DNA of 41,947 nucleotides, taken from assembly GCA_020426845.1 (NCBI GenBank), contig JAGQPF010000475.1, forward strand, positions 1 to 41,947, given 5' to 3'. This document shows positions 1 to 8,685 of this stretch, piece by piece; positions within the stretch are counted from its first letter, which is position 1, and each line of letters starts with the position of its first letter. The notes below the pieces were generated by a model. It did no database searches and was not told where the DNA came from. It saw nothing but the letters and a program-made list of their open reading frames with translations. Source of the stretch: Planctomycetales bacterium. GTDB lineage: Bacteria; Planctomycetota; Planctomycetia; Pirellulales; Pirellulaceae. The translations under genes and the position numbers were made by a program.

Positions 1-668
1 AGACAGTCGGGTTCCTGGCGGACGCCTGGTCGGTCTTCACCAACGTCTTGACCAAGACATGGCATTCCACGGTTGGATTTATCAAGAAGGCCTGGGTGCG
101 GCTCAAGTCGCTGTTCAAGAAGGACGTGGACGTCAACGCCGAGGTCACGCGCATCAACCAAGAAACCAGGCAAGCGCGTGAAGCGGCGGACAACAGGATG
201 CTCGAAGCCGTCGGTCGACGTGATCGCGAGCGGCGGGAACGACGCGCTCAGATCGAACGGGACCGGGCCGGCGTCGAGAGCACGCTGACCGACATGCAGC
301 GCGAGGAACACGCCCGACGGCAGCGCGACGTCGCCGGCGACTTGGCCGAAACCGAAGGCGAGCTGGCTGATGCGCGGCGCGAATGGCAGGAGGCGATCGC
401 CGAGGCTGCGAAGAAACGCAAGGAAGCCGAGGCGGGCGAGCCGGAACGCATGAAGGAATTCCAGGACAGCCTGTCGTTCAGCGCCGGAGCGCTCGGTGAT
501 GAGCAGCGGAAGGTGGAAGTCAAAGGCACGTTCAACGCGCTGGCGGCACGCGGCCTGGGCGCGGACAGCCTTGCCGAACGAACGGCTCGAGCCGCCGAAG
601 AGATTGTCGTCAATACCAAGGACCTGGTTGACCAGGCTAAGCAAGGGAAGCTCGTGTTCGCACAGTAG
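1..668 (+). CDS. Phage tail tape-measure protein, C-terminal part (5' end outside window)
   Basis: The reading frame is open from the first bases (first full codon at 3), so the gene starts upstream; the TTG at 48 is internal and not a believable start. The visible part opens with a hydrophobic/aromatic stretch followed by a basic segment. It continues as a long, highly charged helix rich in Glu, Arg and Ala, as expected for a coiled coil, and ends in a short globular tail (GTFNALAARGLG and onward). This pattern is typical of the C-terminus of tape-measure proteins, which set tail length and sit in the tail lumen. The next gene starts 6 bp after the stop with no clear ribosome binding site, which suggests translational coupling. 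Another long coiled-coil structural protein is possible; the family call is inference from composition and context. Confidence 0.6.
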   Translation, partial: TVGFLADAWSVFTNVLTKTWHSTVGFIKKAWVRLKSLFKKDVDVNAEVTRINQETRQAREAADNRMLEAVGRRDRERRERRAQIERDRAGVESTLTDMQREEHARRQRDVAGDLAETEGELADARREWQEAIAEAAKKRKEAEAGEPERMKEFQDSLSFSAGALGDEQRKVEVKGTFNALAARGLGADSLAERTARAAEEIVVNTKDLVDQAKQGKLVFAQ

Positions 669-674
669 TCTGAT

Positions 675-1460
675 ATGCCCATCACCATCGACGAGAAATT
701 CGACAGCCGCGAGGCCACCGAAAGCGAAAGCCCGACGACGGAGCTCTTGTACGTTGTCCAGGGAACGGACGACGATTTGCAAGTCAAAGCGCTCGTGGCG
801 GCCACGTCTCCGGCGACCTATGCGGGACTCGTCCGCGACAGCTACACGATCAAGACGGTCGGCGGCGGCGTGTGGGAGTGTTCCGTCCAGTACGTCAAGC
901 TCGAGAGTGATTCGCAGTTCACTTTCGACACCGGCGGCGGCACGCAGCATATCAGCCAGTCGATCGAGACGATCAACAGCTATCCCGCGCCGGGAGAGAT
1001 CGCGCCGGACTTTGAAAGCGCCATCGGCGTCAATCAAGACCAGATCGAAGGGACCGATATCACGGTTCCGGTCTACAACTTCACTGAGACGCACTACATC
1101 GACGACGCGCTGGTGACCGGCGCCTACAAGTCGACGCTGTTTTTTCTCACGGGTCGCGTCAACGATGCTGCCTTCAAAGGCTTCGCCAAAGGTGAGGTGC
1201 TGTTCCTGGGCGCGTCGGGCGCGAAGCGCGGCTTCGAGGACTGGGAGATCACGTTCCGCTTCGCGGCGAGTCCGAACGTGGCCGGTCTGCAGCTCGGCAA
1301 CATCGCCGGCATCGACAAGGAAGGCTGGCACTATCTGTGGGTGCGGTTCGCTGACGAGGAGGACAACGCCGCCAAGACGCTGATCAAGAAGCCGATCGCC
1401 GCCTACGTCGAGCGGGTCTACGAGTACGGGAGCTTCGCTGGCCTTGGCATTGGGACGTAG
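675..1460 (+). CDS. Hypothetical tail-associated protein
   Basis: This 261-residue protein has no signal peptide or membrane segment and I do not recognise its family. It is rich in beta-prone, acidic stretches and ends in a segment (YLWVRFADEED, YVERVYEYGSF) reminiscent of structural virion proteins. Its place between a tape-measure end and a repetitive Ser-rich protein fits a distal-tail, baseplate or capsid-decoration role, but that is inference from position only. It starts 6 bp after the upstream stop, and the next gene begins 2 bp after its own stop, so the three genes are probably one transcript. Confidence 0.55.
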   Translation: MPITIDEKFDSREATESESPTTELLYVVQGTDDDLQVKALVAATSPATYAGLVRDSYTIKTVGGGVWECSVQYVKLESDSQFTFDTGGGTQHISQSIETINSYPAPGEIAPDFESAIGVNQDQIEGTDITVPVYNFTETHYIDDALVTGAYKSTLFFLTGRVNDAAFKGFAKGEVLFLGASGAKRGFEDWEITFRFAASPNVAGLQLGNIAGIDKEGWHYLWVRFADEEDNAAKTLIKKPIAAYVERVYEYGSFAGLGIGT

Positions 1461-1462
1461 CG

Positions 1463-3109
1463 ATGGCCGACCGCTTTAAAAAGACGCAGGCCGGCCAGCC
1501 GCTCGACATCTCGGCGGAAGTGTGGAACTCGTTTCTCGACACGGTCCGCGAGCAGAAAGGCAAGAAGCACGACCAGCTCGCGGATGCCCTGGATCAGGTC
1601 CGCCAGGCCGACATCATCAAGGTCCGAAATGATAGCGGCGCGGATCGGTCGCGGTTCCATGTCGTGGGCATCAGCTCGCCCATCATCACGCCCAGCGAAC
1701 ACCTGCGTGAGTTTAAGAACCAGGTGGCGTTGGCTGGCGTCAAACCAAAACACCCGCAGCACTTCACACGGTTTGCGATTCTGCTGGACCCGCTGCGCAC
1801 CGGCAAGATCGGCCGGGCGTGGGTGTCCGGCGTTTGTCCCGCGTACATCTCTGTGGAAGACGACTGCCACGAATTTGCGGACGTCAAGCATTGCGATTGC
1901 ACGGCGCTCGTTAGTCGCCCCGTCGGATCGGCCAGAATCCTGTGGCGGGAGGGAGGCGTCGGTGGACAGTGGGCCGTCGTGCGGCTGTCGAACTTTCCGG
2001 ACGACTTTCGCCGCTTCAAACTCACCACGCCCCTGGCCCGCTGCGGTTCCGCTTCGGCAGTGCGCGTCATCTACGATGGCTCGAAATCCAACCCTGCTTG
2101 TCCAGCTCCGATGCCGGATGAGCTCCGCTGGTGCGAGACCGACTGTCCATTTACCGTCTACGATTCGATCGGCGTCGTCTGTCCCGACGTCTGCAAGGCT
2201 CAAGGTTCGAGCGGCGATTGCGGTTGCAGCACGGCCAACAGCGTTCCCGCCGGGACGTACGGCTGGGCCAAGTGGATGGCCGACAGCCGCAAGTGGGAAG
2301 TGATTCAGCTTGGCGAGGGATGCTGCGATTCGTCCAGTTCATCCGGCTCGTCATCGGGGTCATCGTCGTCGAGTTCTTCCAGCAGTTCCTCGGGCTCGTC
2401 GTCATCGAGCGGCAGTTCGTCCGGCTCCAGCAGCGGGTCGTCTAGTTCTTCCGGTTCGTCTTCGGGATCGTCCTCTTCGTCAGGCAGCAGCTCGTCGAGC
2501 GGATCTTCGAGCGGCGATTCATCCAGCAGCGGGCCGCAGAACTGTGTGACGATCTATGAGACCGACATCCGCTGTGAATCCGACAAACTGAATGTCTACA
2601 CCCGGGCGGTTTCCATCTGTTTGTCGGGCGGAACGCTCACACGACAGGAAGGTCCGTGGACGTTCAGCCACCAGGCCGGCTGTTGCTGCTGTGATCACTG
2701 TTCCAGTTCGTCGAGCGGATCGAGCAGCGGATCGTCTTCCGGGAGCAGTTCAGGTTCGTCTAGTTCGTTGGAGTCTTCCAGCGGATCTTCCAGCGGCGAT
2801 CCGTCGTCCAGTGTCGTCGAACCCAGCTCTAGTGTCGTCGAGCCAAGTAGCAGCGTGGTCGAGCCAAGCAGCAGCGAGATTTCTAGTTCATCCAGCGGTT
2901 CCGACATCGAGCCGCCCTCGAGCAGCGTGGTGGAGGAATCGTCGTCTGGCGACCCGGTCAGCAGCAGTTCGACATCTTCCAGCAGTTCTGGCTCGGACTC
3001 CGGAAGCGGAAGTTCGTCCGGCAGTTCGTCGAGCGGCAGCGAGGAGAGCAGCTCGGGCTCCGCGCCGGAGCCGTCCAGTAGTGAGTTGGAACCGCCCCCG
3101 CCCCCATAA
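1463..3109 (+). CDS. Ser/Gly-rich low-complexity protein of the tail module
   Basis: The 548-residue protein has an ordinary N-terminal half of about 285 residues with several Cys pairs (ADVKHCDCTA, SSGDCGCSTA, EGCCDS). Two long Ser/Gly tracts follow, separated by a short Cys-rich island (QAGCCCCDHCS). The second tract changes into repeated VVEPSSS units and ends in Glu/Pro/Ser sequence and poly-Pro. There is no signal peptide, which argues against a normal exported cell-wall protein and for a virion or tail component. Ser-rich tracts of this kind are typical O-glycosylation or flexible-stalk regions, and two glycosyltransferase genes follow directly. The exact role is unknown; a tail-fibre stalk or adhesin is my best guess. 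Confidence 0.6.
   Translation: MADRFKKTQAGQPLDISAEVWNSFLDTVREQKGKKHDQLADALDQVRQADIIKVRNDSGADRSRFHVVGISSPIITPSEHLREFKNQVALAGVKPKHPQHFTRFAILLDPLRTGKIGRAWVSGVCPAYISVEDDCHEFADVKHCDCTALVSRPVGSARILWREGGVGGQWAVVRLSNFPDDFRRFKLTTPLARCGSASAVRVIYDGSKSNPACPAPMPDELRWCETDCPFTVYDSIGVVCPDVCKAQGSSGDCGCSTANSVPAGTYGWAKWMADSRKWEVIQLGEGCCDSSSSSGSSSGSSSSSSSSSSSGSSSSSGSSSGSSSGSSSSSGSSSGSSSSSGSSSSSGSSSGDSSSSGPQNCVTIYETDIRCESDKLNVYTRAVSICLSGGTLTRQEGPWTFSHQAGCCCCDHCSSSSSGSSSGSSSGSSSGSSSSLESSSGSSSGDPSSSVVEPSSSVVEPSSSVVEPSSSEISSSSSGSDIEPPSSSVVEESSSGDPVSSSSTSSSSSGSDSGSGSSSGSSSSGSEESSSGSAPEPSSSELEPPPPP
2330..2535 (+). repeat. First Ser/Gly coding repeat tract
   Basis: About 65 codons are nearly all Ser with interspersed Gly. 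TCG, TCC, AGC, AGT and TCT codons are mixed, so the protein pattern is conserved while the DNA is only partly repetitive. This argues for selection on the amino-acid pattern over simple slippage of one unit. Confidence 0.85.
2699..3097 (+). repeat. Second Ser/Gly tract with VVEPSSS units
   Basis: The tract begins as Ser/Gly. At about 2812-2877 it passes through three VVEPSSS units encoded by closely similar DNA (a GTCGTCGAGCC-type core). It continues as acidic Ser/Glu/Pro sequence to the end of the protein. The near-identical DNA units suggest recent local duplication and possible length variation. Confidence 0.8.
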
Positions 3110-3128
3110 CTACGGAGATCGTGCATCC

Positions 3129-4232
3129 ATGCGAGTATTCTTGATCGGCTACCCTGGTGAAATGGGCGGCGCCAACACCGAAGCCTGGCACACCGTCAAG
3201 CTGTGGCGATCGTTCGGCGTCGACGTGCATCTGATTCCCACGTGGAGTTGCGATGAAGCTTGGCGTACGCGCGTTGACGCTCTCGGATGCACAACGCACG
3301 CGGTCGGTCCCAGCGAACTCGACCAGGTTCCCGAACTAGCCGGCTCTCCGGTGGTCGGCTTCTGCAACAGCCAGTTCATCGCCCACGCCAGCCACTTCCG
3401 TGAGCTCGGATGTCCGCTCGTGTGGGTGAATTGCATGACGTTCATGTTCGAACATGAGCGGGAGTGCTTTAGGAAGATCGGGCCGGCAGATGCCTACGTG
3501 TTTCAGTCGGAGTTCCAGCGCAGCGAACTGGAGCCGCTGCTGGCCGACCTCGGCTACACGCCCGATCGCGGCCATCTGATTCGCGGCGCGTTCGACCTCG
3601 AGGAATTCCACTTCGCTCCGCGGCCCCACCCACGCGGCGACGTGTTCGTGGTCGGTCGCATGGCGCGTCCGGACATGGACAAGTGGTCGAGCAACACCTG
3701 GCCCATCTATTCGGCAATTCAGTACGCCAACAAGCGGGCCCTCATGCTAGGCATGGACGACCGGACGCACGGCAAGCTCGGCGCGCCGCCAATCTTCGCT
3801 GACTGCCTGAAACCGATGGCGATCTCCGTCCAGCAGTTCTTGTCCACGCTGCATTGCTTGCTGCCGGTGAATGGTGGCGCTCGGGAGAACTGGCCCCGCG
3901 CCGGACTGGAGGCGATGGCCGCCGGCGTTCCGATCGTTGCCCAAAACGACTGGGGCTGGCGGGAGATGATTGACCACGGCGTGACGGGTTTCCTGGGCAG
4001 CAACGATTGTGAATTGGCTCACTACGCCGCCTACCTGGCCTACGACGAGGAGCTGCGCCAACGCATTGTCCACGCGGCGAGCGAGCGGCTGGTGAAGGAA
4101 TTGGCCAACCCGAAAGTTATCTGGGAGTCGTGGAAGCAACTCTTCCGCTCCGTGGGCCAGTACGCCAGCGACGTGGACGGGATTCCGCACGCCCACACAT
4201 ACGCCGGCACGCTTGCGGAGGAAGTGGCATGA
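3129..4232 (+). CDS. GT4-type (GT-B fold) glycosyltransferase
   Basis: The 367-residue protein is predicted to transfer a sugar from a nucleotide-sugar donor with retention. The N-terminus (MRVFLIGYPGEMGGANTEAW) is the usual beta strand and glycine loop of the acceptor Rossmann domain. The C-terminal donor domain holds ENWPRAGLE (residues 253-261), matching the E-x7-E signature of the family, followed by AMAAGVPIVAQNDWG. The frame is open further upstream, but I chose ATG 3129 because it begins the glycosyltransferase fold, has GGAG about 10 bp before it and does not overlap the previous gene. Its stop overlaps the next start (ATGA at 4229). Position after the Ser-rich gene suggests that protein as acceptor, which is inference. 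Confidence 0.85.
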   Translation: MRVFLIGYPGEMGGANTEAWHTVKLWRSFGVDVHLIPTWSCDEAWRTRVDALGCTTHAVGPSELDQVPELAGSPVVGFCNSQFIAHASHFRELGCPLVWVNCMTFMFEHERECFRKIGPADAYVFQSEFQRSELEPLLADLGYTPDRGHLIRGAFDLEEFHFAPRPHPRGDVFVVGRMARPDMDKWSSNTWPIYSAIQYANKRALMLGMDDRTHGKLGAPPIFADCLKPMAISVQQFLSTLHCLLPVNGGARENWPRAGLEAMAAGVPIVAQNDWGWREMIDHGVTGFLGSNDCELAHYAAYLAYDEELRQRIVHAASERLVKELANPKVIWESWKQLFRSVGQYASDVDGIPHAHTYAGTLAEEVA

Positions 4233-4990
4233 ACGACAAGCCCGACTACACGCCGAAGAGCAACGAGGCCGAGTGGCACATCACTTACAAGTGCGATCTC
4301 AACTGCCCGAACTGCAATCGTCTCTGCTTTCTGCCGCCGACGACGCCCGATATGACGCTCGACGACGCTCAGGAATTCAATCGGCAGGCACGCGAGTTGG
4401 AGTGGCATCCCAGGATCGTAATCCTTGGCGGCGAACCGACGCTCCATCGCTACCTGTTCGCATTCATCGACATTGCCAACGAACTGTCGCCCGGCCGTGT
4501 GGAAGTCTGGTCGAACGGCTATCGCGAAGCGGCCAAGGAGCAACTGACCCAGATTCGCGCCGAAGGCAAAGCCAAAGTCTGTGAGGAGACGATCAAGGCC
4601 GACGGCTGCATGGTGCTGCCGCAGGCCGACTTCTTTCTCGCGCCCACGGATTTCGGCGTCATCAACCATCGGCCGTGCCATAACCACGCGGCGATTGGCT
4701 GTGGGATCTCCGTGGATGCCGGTGGCTATGCCGTGTGTTCCATCGGCGGAGCAATTGACAGCGTACTGGATCTCAAGGTCCGCACCAAACAGCTCGAAGA
4801 TTTGTTCGATCCAGACTTCGCTCACAAGCAGACATGTGCGCTATGCGACGTCTGCGGACGCGAACTGGGCATCACCAGCCATCACATCGCCAAGAGCCAG
4901 GTGCTGCACGGATCGCTGATGTCGCCCACGTGGCAGGCGGCCGTCAAACGCATCGAGCAGCGGAAGAAGAAAGAGGAAGGCGCCGAATGA
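4229..4990 (+). CDS. Radical SAM enzyme
   Basis: The 253-residue protein carries the [4Fe-4S]/SAM signature CxxxCxxC at C22, C26 and C29 and the SAM-binding GGEP motif at 67-70. A C-terminal Cys cluster (CALCDVCG) may hold a second cluster, as in SPASM/twitch-type enzymes. The substrate cannot be read from the sequence; such enzymes modify peptides, sugars, nucleosides or cofactors. The start overlaps the stop of the upstream glycosyltransferase and its stop overlaps the following start, both as ATGA. The gene is therefore translationally coupled inside the cassette and probably acts in the same modification pathway. Confidence 0.85.
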   Translation: MNDKPDYTPKSNEAEWHITYKCDLNCPNCNRLCFLPPTTPDMTLDDAQEFNRQARELEWHPRIVILGGEPTLHRYLFAFIDIANELSPGRVEVWSNGYREAAKEQLTQIRAEGKAKVCEETIKADGCMVLPQADFFLAPTDFGVINHRPCHNHAAIGCGISVDAGGYAVCSIGGAIDSVLDLKVRTKQLEDLFDPDFAHKQTCALCDVCGRELGITSHHIAKSQVLHGSLMSPTWQAAVKRIEQRKKKEEGAE

Positions 4991-5499
4991 ATCCGTTCGC
5001 CACCCACATGCCGCTGTTGCTCGCCTGCCTAAGACATACGATTGGGCCGGTGCTGGAGTTGGGCAGCGGCTGGTTCAGCACTCCGCTGGTGGCCGCGTTT
5101 GCTACGGATCGGTTGGTGCGGACGATTGAATCCAACCCAGACTGGTATGACCGCATTTCCCGAGTCGCCACCTACCAGCCGATCACGCGGCACCGGCACC
5201 AAATCCTGTTCGTACCTGATTACGACGACGCTCCCATTCTCGATCAAGAGTGGTCGGTCGTACTCCTGGACCACGAGCCGCCGCCCCGCCGTGGACATGA
5301 CGCACAGCGGCTGCGGGATCGTTGCCAGCTCATGATCGGCCACGACTCGGAGCATCCCGACTACGGCTACGGTCCGGTGTTCGACACGTTCAAGTATCGC
5401 TTCACGCTTTCCAGCATCTTTCCTTGGACGACGGTCGTCAGCGACACCGATCCGCTCGATTGGCTTCCCGACGCCCTTCGACCTCAGTGGTATGGATAA
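4987..5499 (+). CDS. Class I SAM-dependent methyltransferase-like protein
   Basis: The 170-residue protein contains VLELGSGWFST (from residue 22), a good match to the glycine-rich SAM-binding motif I. RTIESNP follows, with the acidic residue expected at the end of strand 2 (motif II). WSVVLLDHEPP could be the motif IV region. Length is short for a full methyltransferase but covers the core fold. The ATGA overlap at 4987 fixes the start, and the stop lies inside the beginning of the next gene. A methyl transfer to sugar or protein in the same cassette is plausible; the substrate is unknown. Confidence 0.7.
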   Translation: MNPFATHMPLLLACLRHTIGPVLELGSGWFSTPLVAAFATDRLVRTIESNPDWYDRISRVATYQPITRHRHQILFVPDYDDAPILDQEWSVVLLDHEPPPRRGHDAQRLRDRCQLMIGHDSEHPDYGYGPVFDTFKYRFTLSSIFPWTTVVSDTDPLDWLPDALRPQWYG

Positions 5500-7144
5500 C
5501 CCCATGAAGCTCGCCGCCCTCTGCTGCACGTTCCGCCGTCCCCACACGCTGGGCCAGTTGATTGAATCCTACTTGCGCCAGGATTATCCACGCGAGTTGC
5601 GGGAGCTGATCATCCTGGACGACGCCGGGCAGTACGAGAATCAACCGGGTGACGGCTGGCAGCTGGTGTCGATCCCCAGGCGGTTTCGATCGCTTGGCCA
5701 GAAACGCAATGCTTGTGCTGCTCTGGCGTCGCCTGATGTCGAAGGATTCCTGGTCGCTGACGACGATGACATCTACTTACCGCACTGGTTTTCCGCCACC
5801 GCGGATGCGCTGTCGCAAGCGGATTGGTCACGACCAGGCCTCGTACTGCTCGAGCACGGTGATGGCCTGAAAGAACACGACACCAACGGGCTTTACCACG
5901 GCGGCTGGGCATTCCGTAAGGACGCCTTCTACAGTGTCCGTGGCTACGGTCCCCACAACAATGGCGAAGACCAGGAACTGGCCGGGCGGCTGCATGAAGC
6001 CGGCGTGACCGTCAGCGATCCGTGTGAAAATAACGAGCCGTTCTACATCTATCGCTACGATAACTGCAGCTACCATCTGAGCTACATGGACGACGCCGGC
6101 TATCGGGAACTGGGCCAGCATGCCGACGACGGCAAGGCGACAATTTCCATTGGCTGGCCCAGCGACTACACGACGCTGCCCGTCATCCGTCGGTTCGCGT
6201 TCGCGCCGCACGTCAATTTACGCGACGACAAAATGCCGGTCGAGTTGATCGGCCCGGTCGATGCCCCGGGCGGGAACGGCCCCAGCAACGGGATGTACGC
6301 TTTACAGAAGGAGCTGCGAAAGCGAATCGACGATGGGCTCGACTGGCTCACCATCAAACCGCTGCCGGTCAGCAAGGGAGCGCTTCCCTGGTTCTGGAAC
6401 TGGGCCGACCGCCGGTACGCGGCCTGGTGGGATTCGGAAGGGCTACCATTCGTCCAGGGTCCTAACATGCTGTTTACGAATTCGGCGTCACCAAGGATCG
6501 ATACGGAAGAGTGCGCCTTGCTCGATGCCGCCAACTGCCGCGCAATGTTCTGCCACAGCGAGTGGTATCGCGATTTGATCGCCAAGCACCGCAGGCCACC
6601 AAACCAGTCGCCGATCGTCCTGTGGCCGTACCCGATCGATCCCTGGCCCGGTGGGCCGTTGCCGGACGAGTACGACCTGCTGATCTACGCCAAGAACGGG
6701 CACCGGCCGCAGTTGCTCGAGCACTTGGCTGAGGTCTTTCCTCGGCACATTCAGATTCATTACGGTCAGTATCAACGTGAGCAGCTGTTCGAGGCCGCCC
6801 GTCGCTCGAGGGCATGCGCATACCTGGCTGACGACGATCACGGCCCGCTGGCTCTCCAGGAGATTCTGCTCGCAGGCTGTCCGACTGTGGGCGTACGAAC
6901 TGGGGCTTCGCTAATCTCCGACATAACCGGCTTGCTAGTCGAACGGCTTCCACCTGGGCGACAGAGCATAACCAACGATGAAGATGAGCTCGCTTTGCGG
7001 ACGTTTATCGATGCGATCAGTTCCGCACAGGCAATGGACCGTTCGGTCATTCGCCAGCGCGCTGCTCACGACTTCGGAACCGCAAACATCGTGGACAACG
7101 TGGTGTCGGCCATCGACGCCATGAGGGACACAACTGGTTCGTGA
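5492..7144 (+). CDS. Two-domain glycosyltransferase (GT2 domain plus GT-B-like domain)
   Basis: The first about 230 of 550 residues are a GT2 (GT-A) domain: the N-terminal strand MKLAALCCTFRRP, the QDYP segment and the aspartate cluster VADDDDIY (around 90-93) that binds metal and nucleotide sugar. The C-terminal part (about 280-540) looks like a separate GT-B-type module with AKNGHRPQLLEHLAEVF and a nucleotide-sugar site resembling GPLALQEILLAGCPTVG. Two catalytic domains in one chain suggest a disaccharide or polymer-building enzyme. ATG 5492 overlaps the previous gene by 8 bp; ATG 5504 is an equally possible start. The stop faces the convergent PLD gene only 23 bp away. Confidence 0.8.
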   Translation: MDNPMKLAALCCTFRRPHTLGQLIESYLRQDYPRELRELIILDDAGQYENQPGDGWQLVSIPRRFRSLGQKRNACAALASPDVEGFLVADDDDIYLPHWFSATADALSQADWSRPGLVLLEHGDGLKEHDTNGLYHGGWAFRKDAFYSVRGYGPHNNGEDQELAGRLHEAGVTVSDPCENNEPFYIYRYDNCSYHLSYMDDAGYRELGQHADDGKATISIGWPSDYTTLPVIRRFAFAPHVNLRDDKMPVELIGPVDAPGGNGPSNGMYALQKELRKRIDDGLDWLTIKPLPVSKGALPWFWNWADRRYAAWWDSEGLPFVQGPNMLFTNSASPRIDTEECALLDAANCRAMFCHSEWYRDLIAKHRRPPNQSPIVLWPYPIDPWPGGPLPDEYDLLIYAKNGHRPQLLEHLAEVFPRHIQIHYGQYQREQLFEAARRSRACAYLADDDHGPLALQEILLAGCPTVGVRTGASLISDITGLLVERLPPGRQSITNDEDELALRTFIDAISSAQAMDRSVIRQRAAHDFGTANIVDNVVSAIDAMRDTTGS

Positions 7145-7167
7145 TCGTCTTCCAGAAACAAAGTCCG

Positions 7168-8685
7168 TTATCGATCGTGAGTGTCCTCATCGCGAGTCCA
7201 TTTTCCCGCAAATATGCCTCTTTGTGCTGTTGCGCCGTCATTTCTACGCCGAACAGATGTCATCCAGTCTCTCATCCGATTCGACGCCGACATGCCGTCC
7301 GTTCCAAGTAAAGGGCTTGCCGATAGAATGCCGTCGTTGATTTCACCTTCTATGACTGTTCCACCAACGTAGAACCTCAACTTGTCTTCATTCTTTTCGA
7401 AGAGGCACGGACCTAGCTTTGCTTCGTTCGCCAATGCCTCAAATTCTGCGAGACGACACCTGATGCGAACGACTTCTTCGCCTTCCCAAGGCTGACACCA
7501 TTTCGCTGTTGCCAAGCGGCCGACCATTTGCCCAAGCTGTGGATTCCGAACAAAGCTCGTTTCAGCGTGTGCAATGACGTGATCCATGTATCTGGCCAGC
7601 TCTCGCATCGTTGATTCATCGTCGATCCGAGCACCAACTTCGACACCGCTGTCGAGTCCATGGTTGGCATCAAAATTCGCGGAGAATAGCATCGCGGTCG
7701 TGGTGTCCGCGATGGCAACCTTCGCATGATTACGATGATCTCCGTGAATTTTTACACCCGCGTCGTGAAGTGCCACGAGCTCTTCGTTTTGTTCGGGATA
7801 AGGGTTTCGCTGGCGAACAAACAAACGCACATCTACGTCTCGGCGAAGCGACTCATGGATTCGATCGACGAGAAGTGCTGAATTCTTTTGCATCCCGACG
7901 ATGCTATAGGTTGACAGAGTAAGACGCTCCCTTGCCGCATCAATGGTACGCTGTATCGCCTTCAGCAATGACATCTGGCCTGAGCCATTCGTCCAAACGA
8001 TCTCGCCCGGTTGGCCTGTCGGCGGCTCTGGACGGGCAGGCGCCTGTTGTGCTTTTCTTTCAGCAACCAAATAGGTTTGTCCAGGAGGAACTTCCCAGGT
8101 GCATCCTTGATACCAGAGTTCTGTGAACAGACGAGACAACTGTCGAACGCCCGTCTTCTCCCGCAAGACCAAGTTTGCTTCACCCGTCCATTCGAACCCT
8201 TTTGCGACAAAGTTTGCAGACCCGACAATCGCCGTATGACTGTCGATCACCGCAAATTTCGCGTGACATGACTCGTGACCGCGGACATACACTCCGCTTG
8301 AAGTTAGACGTTCAAAGTTCTTCTTGCGCTCTTCCGGGGCTTCCTGTTCGTTGTCTTCGTATTCCTGTAGGCCACGCCGCATCGAGCGTTCGTCAAGAGC
8401 CGTGATCAGGTACACGCCTCCCTCTAGACGTTTCGCAGCATCAATCATCTCGTCAATGACTTGGTTGTCGCCCAGCATGAACGAGGCAACGAATACTCTT
8501 TGTTTTGCGTTTCGAATGGCGTGAATCAATGCCTCACGTATCGGTGCGCCACTTTGGCGATACGTACCAACAAAATGACGAGGCCCGCCTTCGTCCGCAA
8601 TCCAGTCGTAAGGAGCTGGCTTGTTGCTGTTGACGAGGAAAAACCCACCTTCGACGGTGAGAGAGGAGAGGTCGATCATGTTCAT
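7168..8685 (-). CDS. PLD-family nuclease with two HKD motifs
   Basis: The 505-residue protein contains two phospholipase-D-superfamily active sites. The first has H141, K143, D148 followed by GSANF; the second has H320, K322, D327 followed by SANFD. Two HKD motifs in one chain can form a complete active site, as in the nucleases of DISARM (DrmC) and Mokosh. There is no signal peptide or membrane segment, so a cytoplasmic nucleic-acid nuclease is more likely than a secreted lipase. The start overlaps the stop of the upstream gene (ATGA). It is the last gene of a three-gene unit with the helicase and probably is the effector. Confidence 0.8.
   Translation of the reverse strand: MNMIDLSSLTVEGGFFLVNSNKPAPYDWIADEGGPRHFVGTYRQSGAPIREALIHAIRNAKQRVFVASFMLGDNQVIDEMIDAAKRLEGGVYLITALDERSMRRGLQEYEDNEQEAPEERKKNFERLTSSGVYVRGHESCHAKFAVIDSHTAIVGSANFVAKGFEWTGEANLVLREKTGVRQLSRLFTELWYQGCTWEVPPGQTYLVAERKAQQAPARPEPPTGQPGEIVWTNGSGQMSLLKAIQRTIDAARERLTLSTYSIVGMQKNSALLVDRIHESLRRDVDVRLFVRQRNPYPEQNEELVALHDAGVKIHGDHRNHAKVAIADTTTAMLFSANFDANHGLDSGVEVGARIDDESTMRELARYMDHVIAHAETSFVRNPQLGQMVGRLATAKWCQPWEGEEVVRIRCRLAEFEALANEAKLGPCLFEKNEDKLRFYVGGTVIEGEINDGILSASPLLGTDGMSASNRMRDWMTSVRRRNDGATAQRGIFAGKWTRDEDTHDR

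Noticed and set aside
2330..3097. Tandem repeat or CRISPR-like array
   Set aside because: The repetition is in a coding frame with mixed Ser codons and no spacer structure.
2592..3128. Upstream extension of the GT4 glycosyltransferase
   Set aside because: It lies inside the Ser-rich gene in another frame and has Arg/Ala-rich shadow composition; the fold begins at ATG 3129.
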